This document shows positions 23,277 to 35,075 of a stretch of DNA of 64,000 nucleotides, piece after piece (position 1 is the stretch's first letter; every line of letters begins with the position of its first letter). A program made the translations under genes and the position numbers. The DNA is from Sepiola atlantica. Taxonomy: Eukaryota > Mollusca > Cephalopoda > Sepiida > Sepiolidae. The notes under the pieces are model-generated. The model ran no database searches. It saw nothing but the letters and a program-made list of their open reading frames with translations, and was not told the DNA's origin. Location of the stretch: NCBI GenBank assembly GCA_963556195.1, contig OY744525.1:60983317-61047316 (forward strand), read 5' to 3'.

Positions 23277-23515
23277 GATATGAAGAGTTCGACTGCAAAA
23301 CACGATAAATCTAATTCGTTAAAATTGAGACCGTAAACAATAAAAACACGAATATATTAAATCTAGACTTCGAATGATTTTAATTGAAATCAAAAAGAAA
23401 TTATTTCGGTATCATTTTATGTAACACATAGTTGAAATGCAACACTTTTTGTAGGGACATTTTCGTGATTTTGAAAATGGCGTTTATCGCGTTTTGCATT
23501 CGAACTCTTCATATA
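23277..23515. mobile_element. Short MITE with ~32-bp TIRs
   Basis: ATATGAAGAGTTCGACTGC...ACACGATAAA at the left and TTTATCGCG...GCATTCGAACTCTTCATAT at the right agree at about 28 of 30 positions. The length is about 237 bp with no coding capacity. Flanks are AT-rich, so the target duplication is ambiguous. Confidence 0.8.
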
Positions 23516-23519
23516 TTTT

Positions 23520-25690
23520 ATATGATTTATATTTGCATTTCTCCAATCAACACTAGCTGTAATTTCACAATATACGCTATATAGATTTATATAGTTTCAA
23601 CTTTTTGAAGTGATGCCATTTAGCTTCAGAATTTAGAGAAAACGGTACAAATGTTCGCTTTATTTTTTTTACTTTCCCCTTTTGACCCCAACTTTGTTAT
23701 CCAACTAAGCAGATTTGTAAGTAACTGAAGTCACGTGTTCTGCTAATATTAGATGCTCACCAACTATTCTCATTGAGTATAGACACCTTAAATTTGGATT
23801 ATTTTTAAATAGCGACATGGATCTTTGAAATTTTGGTTGGCGTTTCTTCTACAGTTGCTGAGTTAAAATAATTGGTCTTTAAGAGAATTTCAGATGGTAG
23901 AGATAACAAAAAACATACTATTAAAACCTTGTAGAGACATCCTTTCGGAAAAATAATTTTTTATACAAGAATTATGTCCCTTGGTTTCGGGAGCCCTTGA
24001 TAACAAAAAAAGGTAATTCTCAAATCTCGTTCCATCCACATGATTTCGTAGTAACACTAGTATGAACATGTGGTCAAGAATTAAGACCATAATTCGCTCT
24101 CTTTTGCTCACTGGACACTGGACTGGATATACCTGCCTTTGGGGTACATCTGCTAAAAGACAGATGTTATGAGGAAGATGTAAATAAATTCGCTTGTGCT
24201 TAGCACATGCTTTTTACCTATGCTAGAAATAACTCGTGCATTCTTTTGTATTGGGACTGATGTATTTATATGTAGTCTGTTTACATGCCTCATTTATGTT
24301 TTTATGGTTTGTTGAAACAAACTATTAATAAATGTTATATCTTTGTTGATCACAGATTTTTATTATCTTTCATTATCAACACGTGCATACTTTCCAAATA
24401 ATGCAATGAACAGACATGGTCTGACTAGCTGCCATCTTGGCATGACCTTCAGAACCCCTGATAGCAGTTGTATTAGATTGTTTTTGCTATAGCAGTCGGC
24501 CAAACTCATATTTACTTATATTTTTCACATATCTTCTCTATCTACGACTCTGACAACACATGTCTTTATGGGTTGTATTGGGATAATAATGTATTCTTTC
24601 TTTAGCAATATCTGCTTTTCTCCCTTTGTATATCATATCATATTAAATACAACCTTACATGTTTTTGAATCCCTTTTTTACGTTTGTCTTTGACAAACTG
24701 TTTATGTGAGAGTGAATGTGTATATATGTTAATATAACTGTTTCTATATTACTGTTCTTTTTCCTTCTCCTGATACACACGCGTATTGGAAAGATATACT
24801 CAAAAACGTAAAAGCTTGGATATAAGATATTCCTCAGTTTTTCATTGCAGACCCCACATTAAGAACGTGGAAAAAATGGAGGATACCATGAAAATATTTT
24901 TTTAGCTTTACAAACCAATCCTGGGATGGGTCGTCCAGCTAGTATACCTATAAATTACCGAAAGAAACAAAAAAAATACTTGTCTAGATAATCACAGCTG
25001 TGGGAAACAACTGAAACATCTTTTTTAGAAAAATGATACAAAGGAGAGAAAGAAAAAAAAACAAAAGAGATGCAGAAACATTTCTGCATGATTGAATTCA
25101 TTCCCGCCTGACATTAAGCAAAACCATCTCTGAAATGCCATAATTTCTACCAAGAATTGTAAAGCAGATAAAAAAAAAAAACTTCCCGAAAACTTCTGGA
25201 GTGAATGCCTTGTGTTGCTGTCATCTTAGTAGCCTTGTAGTCGGTGCCAGATTAAGAACACGAGAGCAGTGATGATTCTACAGGGTGTGGGTGGGGGGGT
25301 GGGGGGGCTCAGAGATAGAATTGTAGCTGGCCCCTCGGTCTTCCCCCCCCCCCCGCCTCCCACGCACACATACAATTTTATATTCTTTAATGTAAGGATG
25401 TATTTAGAATGATAGATTCTGATTTTCGTTGCCGTAAGAGATCATTCAGCTGTTGTTTTATTAAAAAAAAAAATAATGCCCTTCCCCTTCCCTTCCGCCC
25501 CCCCCCCCCCAAAAAAAAAGCGATGAAAAATAAAAAAGTAAAATGCCAACATTTTTGTCTGGTTTAATAATTAAAAAAAAAAAAAACTTTTCTAAAAGCC
25601 AATTTCGTTACAGTTGTCCCTATTTACTTGCCTCCCCACGAGAGAAGAGTTAGACACAATGTCGGTCTTCACTCCTTCACTGAGCAAGAA
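23520..25690. other. Intergenic sequence with homopolymer runs
   Basis: Contains G/C/A homopolymers (25280-25360, 25495-25520, 25570-25585). No protein motif or RNA gene was found on either strand. Confidence 0.45.
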
Positions 25691-25699
25691 CAAAAAAAA

Positions 25700-25868
25700 T
25701 GAAGTTAAGTATCACAACGTTTCGACCGATGTAACCACCGACCTTCTTAAGCTGCATATTTTCAAACTTGGGAATATTTGTCAAAATTAAGGAACCTACA
25801 TGGAATTTCGGACTGATCCCTTTATTTAATCCGAGGGGGTAGATTGTTCTCGTTCCATCAGCCATGAC
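25700..25868 (-). repeat. tRNA-SINE 3' part with hammerhead-like tail (family HS3), copy 2
   Basis: On the minus strand it reads ATGGCTGATGGAACGAGAAC, ...TTAAATAAAGGGATCAGTCC, then at 25760-25712 the tail AAGAAGGTCGGTGGTTACAT followed by CGGTCGAAACGTTGTG. It is colinear with the fuller copy at 59886-60180. The tRNA-like head is missing here. Confidence 0.6.
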
Positions 25869-25904
25869 CGGATAGAAGTGTTAATTATTATGTTATTCTT
25901 ATTT

Positions 25905-25975
25905 ATTATAACCCTTATCCTCCAGTGGCTTTTGTCCTTAGTAAGTGGTGGGTCATTAGTATAAAAGAAAACGCC
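25905..25975 (+). repeat. CR1/Jockey-like LINE 3' tail, copy 2
   Basis: CTTATCCTCCAGTGGCTTTT, then TAGTAAGTGGTGGGTCATTAG and an A-rich end, matches the other LINE tails at 22000, 27960 (inverted) and 48290. Confidence 0.55.
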
Positions 25976-26035
25976 GATTTAATCGTGATAAATTTCACCT
26001 GCAATACCTTTTTTTACTTCTTACCTTACATTGTT

Positions 26036-26065
26036 TTAACCCTAACCCTAACCCTAACCCTAACC
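26036..26065. repeat. Interstitial telomeric repeat (CCCTAA)n
   Basis: Five near-perfect AACCCT units. No long inverted repeat could be seen around this one, unlike the arrays at 19143 and 35237. Confidence 0.9.
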
Positions 26066-26284
26066 TGATAGGATAGAGGGATGTGAACGCCTTGCAACTG
26101 TAAAGCCTTGTCTACTTAGCTGAGTTCATGTTAGCCTGAATCCTCAAGTAGTTCACCCCCAATGAGGATTGAACTCATTAAAAAAGCAACAATGTCTAGA
26201 ATTTGTTTGGTAAAGATTACATCATGGTGAGGTGTTCGACTATTTGTCATTGATGTTAAAGGAGTGTAGGGTTGGATTAGGGTT

Positions 26285-26853
26285 GAGGAGAAGAAAAAAA
26301 CAATCAAAAATTCAATCACACCTGCCCAAAAAAAGGATGAGAGGGAAAGGAAAACATGGAAGATGGGGATGAGAAGAATAGAGAATGAAACAAAAAACAA
26401 TTAGGGAGAAAAAGGGAAAGGAAGAAAGAAACTAAGAAATGAAAGAAAAATAATAGAATCAGAAAGAATAGAAGAATAAATAAAATATATAAGAGGAGAA
26501 GAAGAAGAAGAAGAAATAGGACGGGGGAGGAATAACAGGACGTTGTTGAAGAAAGAAAAGTAGGGGCAGGAGGAAAAGACAATTAAGAGGAATGAGAAGA
26601 AAAAGAAGAGGAGGGAGAAGAGAAGATATAAGAATATGAAAAAAAGGAGGGAAGGAAGATAAAAAGGAGAGAAAAAAAAGAAAAAAACGATCAAGAACTA
26701 AATGACACTTGCCCCAAAAAGGATGAGAAAGAAAGGAATATATGGAAGAGGATAAAAAGAGAGAATGAAAAAAATAAGCAGTTATGGAAAGGGAAAAGAA
26801 GAATAAAACTAGAAGAAAAAGAAAGACTGAAAGAAAAATAATAGAATCAGGAA

Positions 26854-26904
<51 letters not shown>

Positions 26905-27140
26905 TAGGAGAAGAAAAGAAATGGAAGCAGGGAGGGAGAATGAGGAGTAATGGGAAATGGAGGGAGGTGAATAGGAGGAGGAGGAGAAAAAAGAGGAATG
27001 AGAAGTGAGGGGGAGGAAATGAAATAAGAATATTGAACAGGAAGATGAGGAAAAAGACTGAAAAAAGAGGAAAGATGAAGCAGACAAAGAAACAGAAGGA
27101 GGAAGAGAAGATGAAAGATGAGACAGTCCAAAAAAGATAA
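26285..27140. repeat. Purine-rich block with internal duplication and (TA)n
   Basis: The segments 26322-26420 and 26708-26800 share CxTGCCCxAAAAAGGATGAGA, GGAAAGGAA and GAGAATGAAA. The block is therefore duplicated with about 390 bp spacing. A TA array sits at 26857-26893. Minus-strand Phe/Ser/Leu frames are artefacts. Confidence 0.75.
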
Positions 27141-27935
27141 GAAAAATATGAAAAACAGAAGAAAATTAAGATTTAAATGTATATCTAAAAAAAAAGTTAT
27201 CGCCCCAAAAGAAAGAACATTATAAAATTTTCCAACGAATAAATGTCCATTTACGAAAAATGTAGACGTCATGAAAGAATCACAAAATAAAGAATATAAA
27301 ATACAGAATTAGAAAAACGAAGCAAAAAAGACAAAAAAGAAAAAACTCTTCTATTTCAATTTTTAAAGACTGATAAGAAAATGTCACTGAGAATGTTAAA
27401 GAGTTTAGATAATTGTCGGAGTTTTATGTCCTTGTCATTTTGATAAAAATAAAAAATAAAACAATTAAAAAAACAAAGCAACATCGATGTCCAATGTCAT
27501 GTTGCTTCTCATAATCGTGTCCCTTGTCGTTTACCTAAACTGTAAGCGTGAGACTCGGATTCGTTTATTTCTCATTAGGGAAACACACCTGCCACGCATG
27601 TTTTTGCCAGCTTCTCTTGATGCCGGCACCCTCACAAAGAAATCACATCGCTGCGTCGATGACATCTACATCATTCTGTGAATGGCTGCTGTCATTTGCT
27701 CCTCGGCAACAAAGACCACCTGTCTGTTTGAAGCTATTTAGAGTAATGATCGACTATGCTAAGAAAACCACCACCACCAGTTTTCATTCCCATTCTAATA
27801 CCATTGGGAAAGGTATGAACTCATGAATGCCTCTTTTAGTTGGAGGTAAAATAGCAACATTTATAACCGTTTATCTTACTTTTTTGTTTCAGTATTAAAT
27901 ACCTCCCAAAAATGATTAAGACATTTTTTTTACTA
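27141..27935. other. Intergenic sequence, nothing firm
   Basis: Two short overlapping open frames at 27487-27826 have no motif or supporting composition. No gene is called. Confidence 0.4.
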
Positions 27936-27939
27936 ATGA

Positions 27940-28440
27940 GTCACCGCTTATTAAGGCCCAGAGGCTACTCGAGGATAAGCGTTAAAGAGTTTTTGAGACA
28001 AAACCGTGATGATTGGTACGATGGTTGAAACTGGGCAGAATTTGAATATTTAAGAGGACGGCTCAACAAGGATTTGTTTACATTGGACTTGAAAACAACT
28101 ATGTTGTAGTCAGCTGGAAAGCAGACCCGCGGTATTGTGTTCCACAGACGGGCAGTTCTAGGAAATAAACTTTGCTCATGGAAGTTTTGTTTAGTTTTAG
28201 GTACACAGAGGGAGAAAGGGAAATTATTGGCAGTGGTTGTAGCTAGACGAGTTTTTGTTGTGAATGTTTTACAGGGGAAATCATAGATTGGAGCTCAGTC
28301 GAGCACCTACCATGAAAATAACGATAGAGCCAAGAAAGACGAGCAACATCTCTTCTGTGAAGAAGTGACTGTATGGAAGAGAAGAGGACATCCCGACTAG
28401 ATTTCGAAGTCGGCCCGCCTTGACATAAAATAAACAAGAG
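27940..28440 (-). pseudogene. CR1/Jockey-like LINE, C-terminal RT fragment, copy 3
   Basis: Minus-strand translation gives LLHRRDVARLSWLYRYFHGR and, after frame changes, a FPRTARLWNTIPR string followed by FKSNVNKSL. Both are characteristic of the C-terminal end of non-LTR retrotransposon ORF2 proteins (HRRDVAxLxLFYRYxHGR and PRTxRLWNxLP). Stops and frameshifts break the frame. The 3' end (27940-27985) matches the tails at 22000, 25910 and 48290. It is 5'-truncated, as is usual for LINE copies. The exact clade is uncertain. Confidence 0.75.
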
Positions 28441-28469
28441 TAGCCTTTTTATTGTGTTTTGCCATTAAA

Positions 28470-28510
28470 TAACCCTGAAAGGGTTGATATGCCGTAAAAC
28501 AGGTATTTTA
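28470..28510 (+). repeat. Short dispersed string with (TTTTA)n tail
   Basis: GGGTTGATATGCCGTAAAAC, also at about 16357 and 16486, here followed by TATTTTATTTTATTTTA. It is possibly the 3' end of a SINE or LINE. Confidence 0.5.
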
Positions 28511-28617
28511 TTTTATTTTAGTATGAAAATAAATCTAAATAGTTGCTCGGCTGTAAAACTTCTTTTGACATAATTTAATATCCAAACACAATAAAAGACG
28601 TGTCTCATCTAATTTAG

Positions 28618-28618
<1 letters not shown>

Positions 28619-28670
<52 letters not shown>
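28619..28670. repeat. (TA)n microsatellite
   Basis: About 52 bp of TA, directly adjoining the next repeat. Confidence 0.95.
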
Positions 28671-28672
<2 letters not shown>

Positions 28673-29388
28673 CATGATAAATGCCAGTATACTGAAATCA
28701 TGCGCCCTTAATAGGGTTAAGATGAAAATTCATATACACTAAATGTACAAAAGCAAAAAAATTCCCAAATTTTTACACTTTTATTGTCATTAAGAGTATG
28801 CAAGCACAACAGGGCTACGTATTTTACTGGTAGGAATTTTTCTTCAGTGCACCTCACACACTTCATCCACTCATGCATAGAGATTTCTACTGTAGTGATG
28901 TGATAATGAAATGGTTTGGTTGATATGTAGTAATTTCAGTATACTGGCATTTTTCATGGAATGTCACTACTTTTGTAAAGGCTATGCCTCAATACAATGC
29001 CTTCTCATAACTGATATAGTTGGTAGTTTGACTAATCAAGGTATATGGTAAACTGAAATTAAAATGCCATCAACTAGATACTAGAACCTCTATCTTTGCC
29101 AAAAATCAGCTGAATCCATCAAATAGTTGATGAGATACAGAGTGGCACATACATACGTACGTACACATAGATAACATGATTTCATGATTGAACTTTCTGG
29201 ATCTCTGGGTTGCCTTGACTAATGATGCTGAAATTCTACACACTTATAGAACCTATCAAATAAAAAATTTGTGCAAAGTTTTAACTAATTTGGTTTATTG
29301 TTTTTTGAGTTATGATTGATCAAAGAAATGAGATTTCCAGCATAGGCCATTTGTGGTGTCTATTAAGGGATAGAGCGCTCTCGCGCCT
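28670..29388 (+). repeat. Foldback-containing dispersed repeat, copy 2
   Basis: Starts TTCCATGATAAATGCCAGT like copy 1. The left arm is complete, but the right arm is reduced to about 35 bp (AGTATACTGGCATTTTTCATGGAA near 28938-28962). The downstream tail is colinear with 11740-12163 and ends at GATAGAGCGCTCTCGCG near 29386. Confidence 0.8.
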
Positions 29389-29805
29389 CCCTTGATTTTT
29401 TTTTAAAATCCTGAACCAATAAAAAATACATGTCTCATCTGTATCAACGTCTATTACCCCATTCTGGGTAATTTAATGCCTAAATACGATAAAAGACGTT
29501 TCTCATCTGTATTAAGGCATATCAATGCATTTTAGACTATTTCATGACAAAGGTATTTTTTAGTCTTTTATATTTGGGGTTATCTAATACTGAAATACCA
29601 AGGTAACACCATAACTATTCATAGTATATAATTAATGGAACACATTACTGTTTCACTGATAGCTGAGAGAAGATTAATCTTTCATACCTCTTCTGATGGT
29701 ATAAGTGAATGCAATAGATCTGATTCCAGAGTCGGCAGCAGTATCCATAACGCCAAACATGCACTCGCTGTTTTGGTACAGGTAACATTTTTCTAACCAC
29801 TTCAC
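29389..29805. other. Intergenic sequence, nothing firm
   Basis: Two similar ~60 bp strings (ATAAAAGACGTxTCTCATCT at about 28590 and 29490) suggest a minor repeat. No gene is supported. Confidence 0.4.
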
Positions 29806-30075
29806 TACAATCAAAATGTAGTATGTGTTTGCTCTCTAGAAGCCATTCTCCCAGGCATTACCTAACCGTTTCAGAGATGAAACAGATTCATTGCATGTCC
29901 CCTGAAACGGCTTCATTAAGGAGGGAGTGCCGACGGGATGATTGAATCAATTATTGTTCCCAGTCCAGAGTGCTCCTTTTTGGAGAGTTGGATTGTCTGC
30001 ACATTAAACACTGGCCTTGTGTCTAACTTTTCCCCCTATGAGGAACTGATATTTAGTGTTGGGATGATTAATTGG
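29806..30075 (+). repeat. U2-snRNA-headed SINE, copy 1
   Basis: The head AATCAAAATGTAGTATGTGT (29810) resembles the U2 snRNA 5' region around the branch-site-recognition sequence (GUGUAGUAUCUGUU). It is followed by the family body: CTCCCAGGCATTACC, a spacer, GGAGGGAGTGCCGACGGG, AGAGTGCTCCTTTTTGG and GGCCTTGTGTCTAACT. The body is colinear with the copies at 31200, 33040, 34040 and 61290. Confidence 0.65.
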
Positions 30076-30424
30076 AATCGGAAAAATAAGAACTTTTTGG
30101 GGTATCAGAATCGAAAAACTTTTAGTCTAATTTTCGATTCTTTTCATTTGTTTTGTTTTTGTTTAAAACTTAATTTTCCATTGCTGGTACTAATGATAAC
30201 ATGATAAATATTATTTAAATCTACCGGTAAAACTACAATTTATAGATCATAATAAAGAATTTAGGTAAAATGGCACAGGAAAAATGGTCCGGTAAAAATG
30301 ACACAGGTAAAATTGGCACGAGTGAAAAATATAGTTGAAAATCTCCCATTGAGTTTATCAAAATCTTGGATAGAAGTTTGTCAAATTAATAAGAAAATTA
30401 TATTTACATTTAAAAGTAGATGAG

Positions 30425-30967
30425 GATCTCTGCTAAATCAATCCTTCCCCAAAACAATGAAATCATCGGTAGTTTAGAACAGAATCGGTAATTGTATCGA
30501 AATCGGTAGTTTCGAACAGAATCGGTAATTGTATCGAAATCGGGAATTTAGAACAGAATCGGTAATTGTATCAAAATCGGTAGTTTCGAACAGAATCGGT
30601 AATTGTATCGAAATCGGGAATTTAGAACAGAATCGGTAATTGTATCGGAATCGGGAATTTAGAACAGAATCGGTAATTGTATCGAAATCGGTAGTTTTGA
30701 ATAGAATCGGTAATTGTATCGAAATCGGGAAAAATATTGGAATCGTCCCATCACTACTAAGGATCTAGTTAGTTTCCTGCTTTAGTGTTAATTATAACAA
30801 AATTTGAAATCGGGAATTTAGAACAGAATCGGTAATTGTATCGAAATTGGTAGTTTTGAACAGAATCGGTAATTGTATCGAAATCGGGAAAAATATTGGA
30901 ATCGTCCCATCACTACTAAGGATCTAGTTAGTTTCCTGCTTTAGTGTTAATTGTAACAAAATTTGAA
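30425..30967 (+). repeat. Nested tandem repeat (~38-40 bp units in a ~161-bp duplication)
   Basis: The short unit combines GAATCGGTAATTGTATCGAA with ATCGGGAATTTAGAACA or ATCGGTAGTTTCGAACA. A larger block ending in TCGTCCCATCACTACTAAGG and the following AGTTTCCTGCTTTAG segment appears twice (about 30717-30808 and 30878-30967). There is no coding capacity. Confidence 0.85.
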
Positions 30968-31189
30968 AACCCTTTTTCGCAGAGGTGTGTGAAAAGGGAA
31001 AACAGATTTTCCAATCTCCCAAGTTAGAATGGGCTTATCGTTGAGTTGAATCAACAATTTTGAACACTGGAGGTTGTTGTGACCTTGAAGAGCTGGTGAT
31101 AATTAAGACAACACGGTGGTATATTTACAAAAGTGTATTTACAGAAGTACAGAAATAGTATGTTACAGAAAGTCTGCGTCCAATACTGT

Positions 31190-31470
31190 GGATATGACTG
31201 CTGCCACGGCGGTATTTACTTCCTTCCCACAGCAGGAAGATGTGGAACAAGGCCTGAAGGTGGGGAGAATCAAGCCAGCACCCCTAAAGAAGGAGCACTC
31301 TGACTTCCTAAAAATAGCTTGTTCGTATTCCCCGGTCGGGACGCCAAAGGCAGTGAGCAATAAACTAATTCAACCCCAAAGAGGGGAGTCAAGGCCTGGG
31401 AGGGTACACCTCCTAGGACTACCTAGGATAATACTTCAGCTCGACAGATAAAAGGTTACCGAAATGGGCC
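31190..31470 (-). repeat. U2-snRNA-headed SINE, copy 2
   Basis: On the minus strand the body reads CCTAGGAGGTGTACCCTCCC, then CCCTCTTTGGGG, TTTATTGCTCACTGCC, GGCGTCCCGACCGGGGAAT and AGGAAGTAAAT, colinear with the 61290-61648 copy. The U2-like head (GGCCCATTTCGGTAA then TTTTATCTGTC) is degraded. The plus-strand 111-codon frame that overlaps it is an artefact. Confidence 0.65.
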
Positions 31471-31474
31471 ATAT

Positions 31475-33035
31475 TTCTGCCAGACTGATTGTCGAGATTG
31501 GAAGAGTCCATCTACTCCTGAAATAGGGTAGATCAACATCACACCATAACAGAGGTTTTGAAAGAGTTCCTTCTGCACTTGATTTTCCTGGAGTTCTATA
31601 AATGTAATCAGCTGTGAATTATTAACAGATATTTTTGTAAAACTCTCTGGCGATCCTCAAAAATACCCTCACAACCCTAATCTGGGCCGCGCCCATGGGG
31701 TTGGGAATCACTGGTATACATGAGTGCAATAGATTTGGTAGGAGTTGAACCTGGCATAGCTAGTTCCATAGTCTGCACCGGAATCCATTATCCCGCACTT
31801 TTCTATATGAAAGGTCCATCTATTTTTCGTTTAATACGGCTGATTTCGTACTTGTTATCACTTCTACCATTTAAAGACACTTTTATTTCTTATTGGATGA
31901 ATTTACTTTTAAAGACGCATTCATCCTGTTCAAATACTGGTTACGTTGCTTGTCTCAGAAGGTGTAAAGTTATTCATAGTAGAATAATTTGTGTGGAAGC
32001 GAAATACGAACTTTAAGTCAAGTGGAGCAAAAAATATAAATACACGCATGGACCTTACAAATTTATTACTGGACCGAAGCAAAGAAAGAAAAATCACATT
32101 TTGTGCTAAAAAACTGCTACTGCTGATTTTCAAATCGTGGATGCAAAGCTTAAATCTATTACACAAAGGAAAGTTGTTTTCAACTTTGTTACATTTTACT
32201 TAAGTTGTGCTTTTTTTCATCAGTCATGACCATTGGTTTCTGATTTTAATAACTAAGCCTTATCAATGTTTTATTTTTTATTAGCCATAATGGAAGTGGG
32301 AAAAGCTTTTACCCTCTCACTGTCCTCATGGACATGGGGGAAAGTATTTAAGATACACTTTTTTTCGTATTCACCATTTCATTAGCTATTACATTCTCTT
32401 TCCCCTTCCTTTTTGATAAGTAGCTGACCTTCATTCGACTCTAAACAGAGGAAGATAGAAAGGAAAAAGAAAAGACAGTTTGGTTTATGTATCTAATATC
32501 ATCACCATTTTGTACTTACCCGGGGGATCAATTGGGCAGCATGCCATACTTAGAGGCAGATTATTTTTACTTTGATTTTATTCTTATCTGTAATCTATGT
32601 AATTTGTGGAAATTATAATACCGGGCGACGCCAGGTATCCCTGCTAGTTGAATATATGATCAACAATGAATAGAATACTAAAACCGTATTAGTATTAGTA
32701 CGGCAACAGCATAAGAGGATTCTATAAATTAATGACGTAAGAAGAAAAGGAATACTTGACAATTACTGACATTTTTAAAAAATGGTATTATAGGGTTCAG
32801 AACTGGGAGCAGGAGTCCTCATTCATTACTTGGCAATGTCTGATAATCTTTCTGATATTCCACTATATAATAAAGACTAATGTGTGTTTATTTGTATATT
32901 TTTATATAAATAAATATGACATATATCACACTAAAGTTCAAATTCTCTCCTTTGTATGGCATTCATCGTGTAGCATAAAAGTGCTCAATTGTCTGTAGCT
33001 TTCTTTCGAGTTTATTCTACCATTGTTTACCATTG
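31475..33035. other. Intergenic sequence, nothing firm
   Basis: 31735-31800 has an inverted tRNA-like string (GAGTTGAACCTGGCAT) that may be a SINE remnant. 32612-32650 carries an inverted CCGGGCGACGCC...CTAG junction comparable to 50030. Open frames here lack motifs. Confidence 0.4.
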
Positions 33036-33039
33036 ATTT

Positions 33040-33250
33040 CGCACGGAGTAAAGTGTAGTATCTGTTCTGATACTACACTTTTCTGTCCTCGGTCAGTGAA
33101 GGAGAAATCCTTCTAGACCGGGGTTATTTAAATTTTTATTCGAATCCAGAGTGCCCCTATTTGGGGAGCTGGGTTTTGTTTTCTCCACATTAAAAAGCGA
33201 CCTTGAGTCTAACTCTGCCCTTGTAGGGAGGCAAGTAAATAAGTGCAATG
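33040..33250 (+). repeat. U2-snRNA-headed SINE, copy 3
   Basis: The head AAAGTGTAGTATCTGTTC (33050-33068) is identical to the core of U2 snRNA just upstream of and across the branch-site-recognition sequence. The body shows AGAGTGCCCCTATTTGGGG, GACCTTGAGTCTAACTCTG and GGAGGCAAGTAAAT, as in the other copies. The part corresponding to the first U2 hairpin is missing. Confidence 0.75.
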
Positions 33251-34030
33251 TATATTAACCTGTTTTCGTGATCGAATTCTTCAGGCGCCTATTTAATCTA
33301 ATTTAGAAACTGTGGCAGAGTTGAAACGGTGAATTTTATTTTTTTCGGCTATCTTTAAATAAATGAATGAATAAAAGCCCTGAAATTAATAGGTTTCTGA
33401 CATTCTACATTAGAGTATAACAAATGGCTAATCATTTCAAACATCAAATAAAAAAGAAATTAAAAACAAGAAAAAAACGAGAAAAAAAAAAAGAACGAGA
33501 GATTATCTTCTTTAATTTCCTGACGTGATCGAATCGCATTTCAGAAGAATGGTAACCAAGTGATTTCTTCTTTTTTTTTTTCTTACTCCCTTGAAAAAAG
33601 CAAAAGGTATTCAAGGAACTTTCAAAAACTAAAGATTTTCTTTGTCACATGATAAACAAATCCATTGTGCATTGTTTTTCGCTGATGAACAGTGCGCACA
33701 TTCACATTGTGATCCTCATCTCTCGAACGCGCTGTCTGAGATTGTCATGTCAAATAATAATGACAAATAGGATCATGTCTATACATCGCCATACCTACTT
33801 TCTCCCACCCTAATACTATCTCTTACTTTAGCAACCCCGCTTTGTGGGGTTTTATTTCTCCAATTTTACTCCGACTTTATGTATATCAACTTGACTCTGT
33901 TCAATAATCTTTTTTCTTGATGAAGTTTCGTAAATGAAAAACAAATATCGATCAGGATTAAGTATTAAAACGTGTATGTGTGTTAATTCTTTTTGTTTTA
34001 TGTAGTTTCTTTTTTCTTATTTTCCTTGTT
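33251..34030. other. AT-rich sequence with a weak hammerhead-like remnant
   Basis: 33908-33958 reads CTTGATGAAGTTTCGTAAATG, then AAACAAATATCGATCAGG, resembling the modules at 5300 and 15400. No gene is supported. Confidence 0.35.
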
Positions 34031-34034
34031 ATAT

Positions 34035-34215
34035 AGCGTGGGAGAGTGGAACCCTAGGACTAAACAGAAACATACCTCAGCTCTGATGTATGTTCAGTCT
34101 TAGGGAGGTTATCTCTCCCAGGCTATACCTTGTTTTGATTAGTTTATAACTAATTGCATGAGGTGCCCCTACCAGGAAATGCTTAATTGACCTTGTCTAC
34201 CCTTCTGCTAAGGAG
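34035..34215 (+). repeat. U2-family SINE body, copy 4 (head not recognisable)
   Basis: CTTAGGGAGGTTATCTCTCC, then CCAGGC, TGAGGTGCCCCTACCAGG, ACCTTGTCTACCCTTCTG and GGAGGTAAATAAG follow the family order. The 5' U2-like head is not recognisable. In its place is an imperfect hairpin (CCTAGGACTxAACAGAAACATAC). Confidence 0.55.
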
Positions 34216-35065
34216 GTAAATAAGCATACCAAAAAGTAAACATCATAATAATACACTATCGAATATAGAAGATTACAAAAAAAATTGTATTTTATACGAC
34301 GGGGAATATGCACGTGGGCTAAAATTCACACAAGAAATAAGTAAGGTGGATGCATTGTAATAATAATAATACTTTTCAATATGGCTCCACTCATAAGAAA
34401 AGAAAGAAAAGGATCTTCGTCCCCATGTGTGAATCATAATGTTTTGTTTTATACAACAGAATATAACCTGTTAATGTCGGAAAGTAAAAAAGAAAGAGAG
34501 AAAGAAAGGAACATTTTCTGAAGCGAAAACAGCATAGTTCCTTGTAATAATTGCTATTACTGGCTGGATTAATATGAGACGCCATGTTTTAATTTCAATA
34601 GTTGTTTATTTAGTGTTCGTCAATCCTATTTGATTATTCCAGAATAGGATTATAGCCAATCAAAATGCCGTAAAAGCAGAACGCCTAGGTTGTAGGGAGC
34701 GACCCGTATTTAGTTAGTAGAGGTATAATAGGTAAAAGACAATAGCAGAAATGAAATAATGGCAGTCAATTTATTCTATGAAGAATATTTCCTGGTGAAA
34801 GCTGGTGGCAGTGGAAGTATATTTCAACGTGTGAGTGAAAATTATTCCGACTTCCATTATATATGACTATTTTAGGAGCGACAGGCAAGCCGGAAAAATG
34901 TAGAAATTACTGAAAGCGAACGAAACGGAATAAGGTGTGACCATAGCGGAATTCTATATATTGCTTCTGTTTATAGACTTAATGACTTATGAAAAAGGAG
35001 AAAAATTGACTTTACTTTATTATAGAGATAGAAGAAAGGAAAAAGATGTCTTGTTAAGCTGAGCT
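34216..35065. other. Intergenic sequence, nothing recognised
   Basis: No motif, RNA gene or repeat edge supported. Confidence 0.45.
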
Positions 35066-35075
35066 TTTTCTTACG

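Noticed and set aside
26036..26065. Chromosome end or fusion point
   Set aside because: Only five telomeric units inside ordinary repeat-rich DNA; two similar arrays in the window lie within transposons.
26316..27272. Several minus-strand open frames rich in Phe/Ser/Leu
   Set aside because: They translate a purine-rich plus strand with a TA array; no motif or codon signal.
33826..33850. Intrinsic terminator-like hairpin (ACCCCGC..GTGGGGTTTT)
   Set aside because: Bacterial-type terminators are not meaningful in this eukaryotic context and no gene precedes it.
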